From the NCBI RefSeq assembly GCF_003324485.1, contig NZ_QODK01000004.1:310001-374000 (forward strand): 64,000 nucleotides of DNA. Direction: 5' to 3'. A program made the position numbers and the translations under genes. Positions 57,007 through 64,000 of the stretch are shown piece after piece; the first letter of the stretch is position 1, and the number at the start of each line of letters is the position of its first letter. The notes under the pieces were generated by a model, which saw only the letters and a list, made by a program, of their open reading frames with translations, was not told where the DNA came from and did no database searches. Source of the stretch: Cohaesibacter intestini (GTDB taxonomy: Bacteria; Pseudomonadota; Alphaproteobacteria; Rhizobiales; Cohaesibacteraceae).

Positions 57007-58023
57007 ATGCAAAACGACAAAATCATCAACTTTGCCATCAAATACGGCTTTCTGATCCTGCTGGTGGGCCTCGTCATTTACTTCTCTGTTGCGGCCTCCG
57101 GCTTCGCCTCGCCACGCTCTGCTGTGTTCGTTCTTCAGTCGGTGGCGATCACTGGCATCCTTGCGCTGGGTGTCACCTGTACGCTCGTGGTTGACGGGTT
57201 CGATCTGTCGATTGGCGCGGTCGCTACCTCGGCACTGATGCTGTCAGCCTATTCGATGGTTATCCTTGAACAGTCTGCCTTTGTGGCGGTGATGCTGTGT
57301 CTGCTGATGGGCGCTCTGGTCGGTTTGGTCAATGGCATTCTGATCGTGAAATTCCGCGTGCCGGATCTGCTGGCAACCCTTGGCATGATGTTCCTGCTGA
57401 TCGGTCTGCAACGCATTCCGACGCAGGGCAACTCAATTGCCACGGGCATGAGCCTGCCAGATGGCTCTCAGGCAACCGGTGTCTTCTCGCAGGCCTTCCT
57501 GTGGCTTGGCCGTCATCGCTTTGATCTGGTGATGGAACGCCTTGTGCCGGTGCCTGTTCTGATCTTCATCATCATTGCCTTCGGCATCTGGGTGTTCCTG
57601 GCGCTGACCCGTCATGGCCGTCTGATGTATGCCATCGGGTCTAATGAGCGTGCCGCCGGTCTCGTCGGTACCCCGGTCAACAAATACAAGGTCGTTGCCT
57701 ATATGGTCTCCGGCGTCATGGCTTCTGTCGGTGGCATTCTGCTGGCGGCCCGCCTCGGGCGCGGGGATATCGCATCAGGCAACAATCTGCTGCTCGACAG
57801 TGTGGCCGCTGCCCTCATCGGCTTTGCCGTGCTGGGCGCTGCCCGTCCGAATGCGTTCGGGACGGCCATCGGAGCGCTGTTTGTCGGTATTCTTTTGCAG
57901 GGCATGACCATGCTCAACGCCCCTTACTACACACAGGATTTCGTCAAGGGCGCTGTCCTTGTCGTTGCTCTTGTCTTCACTTTCTACCTGTCCTCGCGTC
58001 GCGGGTCAGGCGGGAAAGCCTAA
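57007..58023 (+). CDS. Ribose-type ABC importer, permease, DHAP-shunt/RLP locus
   Basis: A 338-residue membrane protein of the RbsC family with about nine segments, LVVDGFDLSIGAVATSA, VNGILIVKFRVPDLLATLG (as VNGILIVKF and RVPDLLATLG) and a late SVAAALIGFAVLGA loop. It begins two bases after the ATPase stop. Together with the binding protein it should import the free sugar that MtnK phosphorylates. Confidence 0.92.
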   Translation: MQNDKIINFAIKYGFLILLVGLVIYFSVAASGFASPRSAVFVLQSVAITGILALGVTCTLVVDGFDLSIGAVATSALMLSAYSMVILEQSAFVAVMLCLLMGALVGLVNGILIVKFRVPDLLATLGMMFLLIGLQRIPTQGNSIATGMSLPDGSQATGVFSQAFLWLGRHRFDLVMERLVPVPVLIFIIIAFGIWVFLALTRHGRLMYAIGSNERAAGLVGTPVNKYKVVAYMVSGVMASVGGILLAARLGRGDIASGNNLLLDSVAAALIGFAVLGAARPNAFGTAIGALFVGILLQGMTMLNAPYYTQDFVKGAVLVVALVFTFYLSSRRGSGGKA

Positions 58024-58032
58024 AATTTCGAC

Positions 58033-58053
58033 GGGCCGATCTCTTGTCGGCCC
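58033..58053 (+). repeat. Intercistronic hairpin between permease and binding-protein genes
   Basis: GGGCCGA (58033-58039) pairs with TCGGCCC (58047-58053) around a 7-base loop, ten bases after the permease stop. It probably adjusts the ratio of membrane to receptor mRNA. Confidence 0.6.
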
Positions 58054-58138
58054 ATCGATCCAGTCATGAGTGCGGCTCTGATTATCAACGGGAGGAGCCG
58101 GGCTCGCCATGAAGTCTCATAGTTTGGGAGGATCTAAC

Positions 58139-59188
58139 ATGTTGAGACGTGAATTTATGAAACTGGCCTGCGCCACTTCGCTCGCTTTCGGGGCGTTTGG
58201 TGTCACGGCTGCCGCTGCGGCCGATATGCCAAAGCCATTTGACAAGCCCGAAGATGTCACCATCGCTCTGGTGCGCTATCTCTCCACCGGTGACTTCTTC
58301 CAAGCCTATCTTTCCGGCGTGGAAAAACAGTCGGCAGCCCTTGGGGTCAATCTGCGCATTTTCGACAGCCGTCAGGATGCAGCCCTGCAGGCCGATATGG
58401 TTGATCAGGCCATTGCTCTGGGTGTTGACGGCATCGTCATCCAGCATGGTCTGACCGAATCCATGAAGGAAGCTGCCCAGCGGGCGGTGGAAGCTGGCAT
58501 CAAGGTCGTGGCCTTCGACGTCAATGTTGAGAATAAAGCCATCCCGCAGGTCGAGCAGTCCGACTATCTGCTCGGCAAACTGGCTCTGGAACAGGCTATG
58601 AAGGATAATGGCAATTCCTTCACTGCTGGCTATGTCTATGTGCCGGGTATCGCACCGCTTGACCGTCGTCATGTGGCTTGGGAAGAAGTGAAGAAGGCCA
58701 ATCCGGGCATCAAGGAAGCCGCCATGTTCGGCACCCTCGACAACCCGATTGCCAACTCGGTGGCCAACCAGGCCCGTGCCGTGCTGCAGGCCAATCCAAC
58801 CATCAATGTGGTCTTCGCTCCTTATGACGCCTTTGCCAAGGGCGTGAAGATTGCCGTCGATGAAGCTGGTCTGAATGAGGATATCAAGATTTATTCTGCT
58901 GATGTCTCGACTGCTGATATTTCGGCAATGCGCGAACCGAATTCAGCTTGGGCCGCAACGGTTGCAACCAACCCCGCCGTGGTTGGTGAAGTGTCCGTGC
59001 GCACCCTTGCCCTGATGCTGGCAGGTACCAATCCGGGCGAACAGGTCGTGGTTCCACCAACCCTGATCACCCAGACCTTCCTGAATGACAATGACATCAA
59101 GAACATGGACGAGCTTGGCCAGAAAATGCCGCAGTTTGCCCATGCTGACGTGGCAATGGCTCCTTGGATGCCTGTGCCTAAGCGGTAA
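58139..59188 (+). CDS. Ribose-type ABC importer, sugar-binding protein, DHAP-shunt/RLP locus
   Basis: A 349-residue periplasmic receptor. The signal peptide (MLRREFMKLACATS onward) probably ends after TAAAAA. The type I fold is supported by VRYLSTGDFFQAYLSG, DGIVIQHGLTESMKEA, VAFDVNVENKAIPQ and FAPYDAFAKGV. GGGAGG lies six bases before the ATG at 58139; an ATG at 58109 is in frame but badly spaced. The ligand is predicted to be a (5-modified) pentose from gene context. A strong terminator follows. Confidence 0.9.
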   Translation: MLRREFMKLACATSLAFGAFGVTAAAAADMPKPFDKPEDVTIALVRYLSTGDFFQAYLSGVEKQSAALGVNLRIFDSRQDAALQADMVDQAIALGVDGIVIQHGLTESMKEAAQRAVEAGIKVVAFDVNVENKAIPQVEQSDYLLGKLALEQAMKDNGNSFTAGYVYVPGIAPLDRRHVAWEEVKKANPGIKEAAMFGTLDNPIANSVANQARAVLQANPTINVVFAPYDAFAKGVKIAVDEAGLNEDIKIYSADVSTADISAMREPNSAWAATVATNPAVVGEVSVRTLALMLAGTNPGEQVVVPPTLITQTFLNDNDIKNMDELGQKMPQFAHADVAMAPWMPVPKR

Positions 59189-59197
59189 CCCCCGCAG

Positions 59198-59245
59198 AGC
59201 GCCCGGCTGGTTCCCCGGAAAAAGCCATGCCGGGCGCTTTCCTTT
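59198..59245 (+). terminator. Terminator/attenuator after the binding-protein gene
   Basis: AGCGCCCGGC (59198-59207) and GCCGGGCGCT (59229-59238) form a perfect 10-bp stem followed by TTTCCTTT. The mutarotase and downstream genes are then read by partial read-through or from an unseen promoter. Confidence 0.75.
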
Positions 59246-59293
59246 CCAAGGCTATGCCCACCCGAATTCTGACAGACGACACGGAGTATTGAG

Positions 59294-59737
59294 ATGTTGA
59301 TTGGAATTGATGGTCGCATGACCCCGGAGCTGCTGCATTGTCTGGCACGGATGGGACATGGCGATGAAATTGTTGTTGCGGATGCCAATTTCCCGGCAAA
59401 TTCCACCGCTGAGCATTGCAATGTTAAAGAGGCCATCCAGCTGCCCGGTCTTGATGCACCAGCAACGATCGAACTGATCACGCAATTGATGCCGCTTGAA
59501 GGCTTTGCCGACTATTCCGCGCTTCGGATGGAAATTGACGGTGAGCCAGAGACCCTTGGCGAAGTGCATAGTGAAGGCTTTGCGGTGATGGAGTCACGCC
59601 TGCCAGAAACGGGATCGCTCTCCAGTCTTGAGCGGCAAGACTTTTATGTACAGGCCAAACGCGCCTTTGCCGTGGTGCGCACCACCGAAGCGCGGCCCTT
59701 CGGCTGCTTCATTCTGCGTAAGGGTGTCGTTTTTTAA
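59294..59737 (+). CDS. RbsD/FucU-family sugar mutarotase
   Basis: The 147-residue protein matches the FucU/RbsD fold: LLHCLARMGHGDEIVVADANFPA with the catalytic His (H22) and Asp (D24), and the C-terminal AVVRTTEARPFGCFILRKGV carrying the Tyr/Arg-type sugar contacts (given here as VRTTEARPFG and FILRKGV). Such enzymes speed conversion between sugar anomers (FucU) or pyranose and furanose forms (RbsD). It could supply the anomer needed by the kinase. ACGGAG precedes the ATG. 136 bases separate it from the transketolase genes. Confidence 0.9.
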   Translation: MLIGIDGRMTPELLHCLARMGHGDEIVVADANFPANSTAEHCNVKEAIQLPGLDAPATIELITQLMPLEGFADYSALRMEIDGEPETLGEVHSEGFAVMESRLPETGSLSSLERQDFYVQAKRAFAVVRTTEARPFGCFILRKGVVF

Positions 59738-59872
59738 GGCACCATCTTCAAAGACATTGCTTTTTTAAAGGACTGACCTGCCCCACAGGCCAGTCCAAAT
59801 GACTTGTTCCCAGTCTCCCAAGATAGGCAGCCCCTTTATCAGCATGAAGTGGCTTGACGATGAGGTATTCAC

Positions 59873-60799
59873 ATGCGCAATGAAAAGAGGACGGAGGACG
59901 TTGCTCTCGGCATTCGCCGTCGCGTTTTCGAGCACACGATCCGCAACAATGGCGGCTATCTGAGCCAAGCCTGTTCAGCCGCCGAGCAATTGGCATGGCT
60001 CTATAATGAGCAGCTCAATTTGGGCGCGCCGACCTTGCCTGCGATCCCCAAGCCGTTTGAAGGTGTGCCATCACCCAACAACCCGAATTATCACACCGGG
60101 GCAGGCTATAACGGCCCGGCAACGCCGGACTTTGACCGTCTGTTCATCGCGCCTGCCCATTATGCGCTGGTTGCCTATGCGACCCTGATCGAAGTGGGCC
60201 GGATGGATGAAGCGGGTCTGAAAATGTTCAATCAGGATGGCTCGTCGGTCGAGATGATCGGGGCGGAGCATTCGCCCGGCATGGAAGTGCATAACGGTAC
60301 CCTCGGCATCGGGCTTTCCACCGCCGCAGGCCTTGCCTATGGCCGTCGCCTGAAAGGCGATAAAGGCAAGACATGGGTCTTCATGTCGGACGGGGAAGTG
60401 CAGGAGGGCCAAACGTGGGAAGCCATTCAGGCCGCTCGCTTCCATGGCATCGACAGCCTTCATGCCATCATGGATGTCAATGATCAGCAATGCGACGGGG
60501 CGATGGATTCGGTGATGGAAGTCGGCGACATTCGCCGCAAGATGATTGAGTTCGGTGCTGCCTGCATTGAGATTGACGGCCATGATCTCGACGCCATGCG
60601 GCAGGCAGTGAATGAACCCCATGAAGGGCGTCCCTTGATCATTCTGGCCCGGACGTCTCCGTTCAAGAGCATGCAAATTCTGGAAGAGCGCTTCCCGCGT
60701 CTGCATTATGTCCGCTTCAAATCCGAAGATGAACGCGCCCGCTTCAACACATCGATTGCCGAAGATCTCGGTGTCGATCCTGTTGATTATGCGCATTAA
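59873..60799 (+). CDS. Transketolase, N-terminal (ThDP-binding) subunit
   Basis: The 308-residue subunit has the ThDP/metal motif SDGEVQEGQTWEAIQ then DVND (normally GDG to N), AEHSPGMEVHNGTLGIGLSTAAG and APAH in the helix usually ending SKGH. The early motif normally containing an essential-type His (GHxG; His30 of yeast transketolase) reads NGGYL at residues 26-30, so that His is absent. This hints at an unusual substrate. It pairs with the next gene, 11 bases downstream, as in split transketolases such as the apulose-4-phosphate enzyme. Confidence 0.88.
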   Translation: MRNEKRTEDVALGIRRRVFEHTIRNNGGYLSQACSAAEQLAWLYNEQLNLGAPTLPAIPKPFEGVPSPNNPNYHTGAGYNGPATPDFDRLFIAPAHYALVAYATLIEVGRMDEAGLKMFNQDGSSVEMIGAEHSPGMEVHNGTLGIGLSTAAGLAYGRRLKGDKGKTWVFMSDGEVQEGQTWEAIQAARFHGIDSLHAIMDVNDQQCDGAMDSVMEVGDIRRKMIEFGAACIEIDGHDLDAMRQAVNEPHEGRPLIILARTSPFKSMQILEERFPRLHYVRFKSEDERARFNTSIAEDLGVDPVDYAH

Positions 60800-60810
60800 G
60801 GAGGCCCGAA

Positions 60811-61815
60811 ATGGTTGAAATGGTAAACCGCCCCTATGCTACGGCCTTCGAAAAATTCGCCGCTGGCAATCCTGATATTCTCTGCCTGTCTGCCGATCTG
60901 ACTTCGTCCTGCGAGATTGACGGGTTCCGTGATCGGCATCCGGACCAGTTCATCTCGATGGGGATGGCCGAGCAGAATATGCTCAGCTTTGCCGGTGGTC
61001 TGGGGTTGGCTGGCTTCCGGCCCTTCATTCACACTTTCGGCGTCTTCATGTATCGCCGCCCTTACGATCAGCTGATGGCCTCGATCGCTTATCCGCGCCG
61101 CAAGGTGCGGCTGATGGGCTTCTTGCCCGGGGTCACCACGCCCGGCGGCATGACCCACCAGTCGATTGAAGATATCAGCGTTATGCGGTCGATCCCGAAT
61201 ATGACGATCCTTGAAACCGGGGACGCGACCGAGGTGGAATCGATCTGCGAAGCGGCAGACAGCATTGACGGGCCGGTCTGGTGCCGGGTGTTGCGCGGCT
61301 CTGTGCCGCGGCTGTTTGATACGCCGATCAAGGTGGGCGAGATGCGCGAATTGTCCGCTGGCGATGACATTCTGGTTGTCACCTCTGGCATTTGCACCGA
61401 AGAGGCTCTGCGGGCTCGCTCGGCGCTGGCCAAGGCTGGTCTGTCGATCCGCCATTTGCATCTGCACACGATCAAGCCGTTCGATGCCAAGACTTTGCTC
61501 GACCATATCGGCTCGGTCAAGCATGGGGTGATCACGTTGGAGAACCATGTCACCGAAGGTGGTGTTGGCTCGCTGGTGGCGGAGACCATGGCGGATGCAG
61601 GCGTCGGCAAGCGGCTCATTCGTTTGGGGCTTAAGGATACCTATGCTCACGGCGGTTCGCGGCCTTATTTGATGCGTTATTATGGTCTGGATGCGGTGGC
61701 TCTGGTCAAGGGCATCGAGGATCTGATGGGCCAGCAATTCGGTATTTCCGAGGATGATTTGGATACCGCCCGCGTCGAGGATGTGCATTCGCTGGTCAAG
61801 GCGGAGGCGCTCTGA
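60811..61815 (+). CDS. Transketolase, C-terminal subunit
   Basis: A 334-residue partner with the pyrimidine-binding domain: MGMAEQNMLSFAGGLGLAG contains the catalytic Glu that activates ThDP, PGGMTHQSIEDISVMRSIPNM is the substrate-loop region, and a C-terminal domain follows (VTSGICTEEALRA, HTIKPFDA, LENHVTEGGVGS). AGGAGG precedes the ATG. The stop overlaps the RuBisCO-like gene by one base, so transketolase and RuBisCO-like protein are tightly coupled. Confidence 0.9.
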   Translation: MVEMVNRPYATAFEKFAAGNPDILCLSADLTSSCEIDGFRDRHPDQFISMGMAEQNMLSFAGGLGLAGFRPFIHTFGVFMYRRPYDQLMASIAYPRRKVRLMGFLPGVTTPGGMTHQSIEDISVMRSIPNMTILETGDATEVESICEAADSIDGPVWCRVLRGSVPRLFDTPIKVGEMRELSAGDDILVVTSGICTEEALRARSALAKAGLSIRHLHLHTIKPFDAKTLLDHIGSVKHGVITLENHVTEGGVGSLVAETMADAGVGKRLIRLGLKDTYAHGGSRPYLMRYYGLDAVALVKGIEDLMGQQFGISEDDLDTARVEDVHSLVKAEAL

Positions 61816-62942
61816 TGGATCGCTTCGTCGTCACCTATCGGATTTTTGCCGAGGATCAGGCCGACGCGGAGGACCGCGCGGCCAACATCGCTCTGGAAGA
61901 TACCGTCGAGATCCCGCGTGATGTGGTGCCGTCAGGCTATGTGGAAGATGTGGTGCTGGGGCGCGTGGAAAGCGTCGAGCAGGTTACGGATCGCACATGG
62001 CATGGACGGGTCGCCTATCATATTGACGCGGTGGGGCGGGAATTTCCGCAATTTCTCAATGTGGTTCTGGGCAATGCCTCGATCCTCAAGGGCGTCAAGG
62101 CCATTGCCATTGAGACCAATGAGGATGTGCGGGATCGCTTTCCCGGTGCGCAATATGGCGTCGAGGGTCTAAGAGCCCTGACCGGGCGCAAAAGCGGGGG
62201 CTATGTCTGTCCGGTGATCAAACCGCAAGGGTCCTCGGCGGAGCGGCTGGCGCATTTGTGCTATTTGACCGCAAGGGCGGGGGCTGACATTGTCAAAGAA
62301 GATCATGGCCTGTGCAATCAGGACGCCGCCCCCTTCCGGCTGCGGGTCAAACTGGCGGCCGCCGCGGTCAACCGGGCCAATGCGGAGCGGGCAGAAGAGG
62401 GGGAGACCACCAAATCCCTTTATTTTGCCAGTATTGGTGGCCATGGGGATCAGGTGCGCGAGCTGGCCTATTATGCCCAAGAGGTCGGGGCGCATGGTGT
62501 GTTGCTCATTCCGGGGCTGCTGGGCTTTGACGCAATGAACCGGCTGGCGCAGGATCCGGACTTCAATCTACCGATCATGGCCCATCCGAGCCATCTGGGG
62601 CCATATGTCCTGTCAGAAGATACCGGCTATGGTCATGGCATGCTGTTTGGCGATCTGATGCGTTTGGCGGGGGCTGATATTTCGGTGTTCCCCAACCATG
62701 GTGGGCGCTTTGGTTTCTCGGTGGAGGAATGCGAGGCGATTGTGGCCAGTTGCCGGTCCAAGGATGGTCCGGGGCGGGCGATCCTGCCAAGCCCTGGTGG
62801 CGGCATGAGCCTTGATCGTCTTGCGGACATGAAAAAACTCTATGGCGAGGATTGCGTCTATTTGCTGGGCGGCAGTCTGTTGCGTTTTGGTGAGCAGATT
62901 GGCGATGCCATTCGCCAGATGCGGGCAGCACTCGACAGCTGA
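61815..62942 (+). CDS. RuBisCO-like protein (type IV RuBisCO large-subunit homologue)
   Basis: The 375-residue protein has the RuBisCO large-subunit fold: an N-terminal alpha/beta domain, then a TIM barrel with VIKPQGSS (K136, equivalent to the Lys of the KPK motif), ADIVKEDHG (K161 at the carbamylated-Lys position, D163 kept, H164 where Glu is usual), MAHPSHLGPY, and SPGGGMSLDRL followed by LLGGSLLRFG. Loop 6, where true RuBisCO has a catalytic Lys in GKLEG, reads HGGRFGF (295-301), so carboxylation is not expected. Known relatives enolise or isomerise phosphorylated keto-sugars (methionine salvage, MTA-isoprenoid shunt) or act in apionate breakdown. Overlaps the transketolase stop by one base. 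Confidence 0.92.
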   Translation: MDRFVVTYRIFAEDQADAEDRAANIALEDTVEIPRDVVPSGYVEDVVLGRVESVEQVTDRTWHGRVAYHIDAVGREFPQFLNVVLGNASILKGVKAIAIETNEDVRDRFPGAQYGVEGLRALTGRKSGGYVCPVIKPQGSSAERLAHLCYLTARAGADIVKEDHGLCNQDAAPFRLRVKLAAAAVNRANAERAEEGETTKSLYFASIGGHGDQVRELAYYAQEVGAHGVLLIPGLLGFDAMNRLAQDPDFNLPIMAHPSHLGPYVLSEDTGYGHGMLFGDLMRLAGADISVFPNHGGRFGFSVEECEAIVASCRSKDGPGRAILPSPGGGMSLDRLADMKKLYGEDCVYLLGGSLLRFGEQIGDAIRQMRAALDS

Positions 62943-62960
62943 GTGCGATAAGCGGGAAGA

Positions 62961-63007
62961 AAAGGCGGTGCACACCCTTCTTTGAGGGGGCGTCGCCTTT
63001 TTTGTGC
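62961..63007. terminator. Terminator after the RuBisCO-like gene
   Basis: AAAGGCG (62961-62967) pairs with CGCCTTT (62994-63000), with an inner CCC/GGG stem, followed by more T. The A-rich left side lets it serve the convergent glutathione-transferase transcript too. Confidence 0.8.
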
Positions 63008-63014
63008 CTGATGC

Positions 63015-63632
63015 TCAGTGCGGGCTTTGGTCTGGATGGGCTGCAGCAAAGGCCGGGATGGTGGCAAGATTGGCTTCGATGCGGCTGATTTTTGGCAGGG
63101 CGTCGAGTGAGACGCCCCAGCGATGGGCATTGTATAGCTGCGGCATCAGGCAAATGTCGGCAAGCGACAGGTGGTCACCATAACAACAATCGCCCCCCTT
63201 CAGCATCGCTTCAAAGGCCTCTAGGGCAGGGGCAATATGGGCCTGCATCCAGCCTTCCATCGTGAGGCTGCCATTGGACTGGCCAACCGCATATTTGGCG
63301 ACGCGCAAATTGCAGACCGGATGAAGATCCATGGCGATGGCATAGGCCAATGCCCGCGCCTTGGCACGACCGACTGGCTCGTCCGGCAACAGGGAAAGCG
63401 AGCGGGTCTCGTTGAGATATTCGATGATCGCCATCGACTGGGTGAAGCTCTGACCATCAATCTCCAAGACAGGCACCAGTCCTTGCGGGTTGCGGGCCAG
63501 ATGGGCTTGAGTGCTTTGCTCGCCTTCAACCAGATTGATCAGGTTTGATTGCCATTCAAGGCCCGCAAGACCGAGGGTGATGCGGACGCGATAGCTGGCT
63601 GTCGAGCGCCAATAATCATGCAGGGTGATCAT
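63015..63632 (-). CDS. maiA: Maleylacetoacetate isomerase / zeta-class glutathione S-transferase
   Basis: A 205-residue GST: N-terminal thioredoxin fold with STASYRVRITLGLAG (catalytic Ser region), PQGLVPVLEIDG and the QSMAIIEYL glutathione contact, then the helical domain (DLHPVCNLRV, LSLADICLMPQLYNAHRWGV). Length fits MaiA of tyrosine/homogentisate breakdown, but no hmgA or fahA is in view, so a general zeta GST is possible. Start overlaps the MarR gene stop by four bases. Confidence 0.87.
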   Translation of the reverse strand: MITLHDYWRSTASYRVRITLGLAGLEWQSNLINLVEGEQSTQAHLARNPQGLVPVLEIDGQSFTQSMAIIEYLNETRSLSLLPDEPVGRAKARALAYAIAMDLHPVCNLRVAKYAVGQSNGSLTMEGWMQAHIAPALEAFEAMLKGGDCCYGDHLSLADICLMPQLYNAHRWGVSLDALPKISRIEANLATIPAFAAAHPDQSPH

Positions 63633-64000
63633 GACACATCGTCTCCGATGATCTTGTCGAGACCAGCCTCAAAACCGGCAAAGGTCGCCCCGAGGCGTTT
63701 CTCAACTTCCTGCTGGAAGGCTTGGGCGATGGGCAGCAACTCGGTCATCAGAGCATGGCCTTCGGGGGTCATGCAGAGATGGATCAGGCGCCGGTCCTGT
63801 GCGTTGATCCGCTTTGTCACAAAGCCACGTTCCTCGAGTCGGCTGGCCGCTCGGCTGACTTTGGACTTCTCCATACCGACGCGCGCTTCTATGTCGCGCA
63901 CTGATGCACCCCCCGCATGGGCGACATGAACAATCACCCGCCATTCGGGAATCGAGATGCCGAACCGTTCCTTGTACTGCTTTGCCAATTCTTCGCTAAG
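63629..64000 (-). CDS. MarR-family transcriptional regulator (N-terminus beyond the right edge)
   Basis: The frame is still open at the last base, so the start lies outside; about 124 codons are visible. The winged helix is clear (IPEWRVIVHVAHAGG, VRDIEARVGMEKSKVSRAASRLEERGFV, then DRRLIHLCMTPEG, the wing), followed by the C-terminal dimer helix. It is directly upstream of and overlapping maiA, so it probably regulates an aromatic or stress-related gene set including maiA. Confidence 0.88.
   Translation of the reverse strand, partial: LSEELAKQYKERFGISIPEWRVIVHVAHAGGASVRDIEARVGMEKSKVSRAASRLEERGFVTKRINAQDRRLIHLCMTPEGHALMTELLPIAQAFQQEVEKRLGATFAGFEAGLDKIIGDDVS

Noticed and set aside
61815-62942. 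True RuBisCO and carbon fixation
   Set aside because: Loop-6 lysine absent, no phosphoribulokinase or small subunit nearby; the context is sugar salvage.
1-64000. Mobile elements, prophage, CRISPR, defence systems, tRNA or rRNA genes
   Set aside because: Searched by eye on both strands; no transposase, integrase, array of spaced repeats or cloverleaf-like sequence was seen. A tool-based tRNA scan could still find something short.

Overview
The window reads as chromosome of a heterotrophic alphaproteobacterium. The evidence is the moderately GC-rich sequence, dense operons joined by ATGA/GTGA overlaps, the many solute-binding-protein importers (four ABC systems and one TRAP system), an frcBCA-type fructose importer, the panC-panB order and an LplT-PlsC-Aas fusion. 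A marine member of the Hyphomicrobiales fits best, but no rRNA or marker gene is present to prove it. I see no tRNA, rRNA, CRISPR array, insertion sequence, integrase or phage gene.

Layout. 1-3.6 kb: a di-heme cytochrome-like protein (cut by the left edge) coupled to a CRTAC1-like secreted protein, then a convergent MsrQ-like heme membrane protein. 4.1-8.5 kb: a 1131-residue lysophospholipid salvage fusion and an aldose 1-epimerase. 8.6-13.1 kb: a ROK repressor divergent from frcB-frcC-frcA. 13.2-15.2 kb: a chemoreceptor with a periplasmic c-type heme motif. 15.6-21.9 kb: housekeeping genes pxpABC (5-oxoproline), panC-panB (pantothenate), pyrC (pyrimidines) and a universal stress protein. 22.3-31.0 kb: an operon of N-formylglutamate amidohydrolase family protein, TRAP transporter, glutamine-synthetase-like ligase, aldehyde dehydrogenase and iron alcohol dehydrogenase, divergent from an RpiR regulator; it looks like a gamma-glutamylation route for an amino alcohol. 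31.2-38.5 kb: a ribose-type ABC importer with a TIM-barrel isomerase and a Gfo/Idh/MocA oxidoreductase, facing a LacI regulator across two tandem operators. 38.4-39.8 kb: two related small membrane proteins of unknown function. 40-51 kb: an amino-sugar locus (MurQ, a CUT1-type ABC importer and a Gfo/Idh oxidoreductase on one side; a GntR regulator, NagB-II, NagA, a ROK kinase and CutC on the other).

51.2-62.9 kb is the most unusual part. A methylthioribose-kinase-like and an MtnA-like protein, a class II aldolase and a SorC-type regulator sit back to back with a complete ribose-type ABC importer, a FucU/RbsD mutarotase, a split transketolase and a RuBisCO-like protein. Kinase, isomerase and aldolase match the known DHAP shunt for 5-methylthioribose or 5-deoxyribose. 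The RuBisCO-like protein plus transketolase suggests a second or different fate for the phosphorylated ketose. A long inverted repeat overlapping a near-consensus promoter lies exactly between the two halves, so they are probably co-regulated. 63.0-64.0 kb: a zeta-class glutathione transferase/maleylacetoacetate isomerase and a MarR regulator that runs off the right edge.

Taken together the segment encodes uptake and catabolism of sugars, amino sugars and salvage products, each locus with its own local regulator. All functional assignments rest on reading motifs and gene order; no database search was possible.
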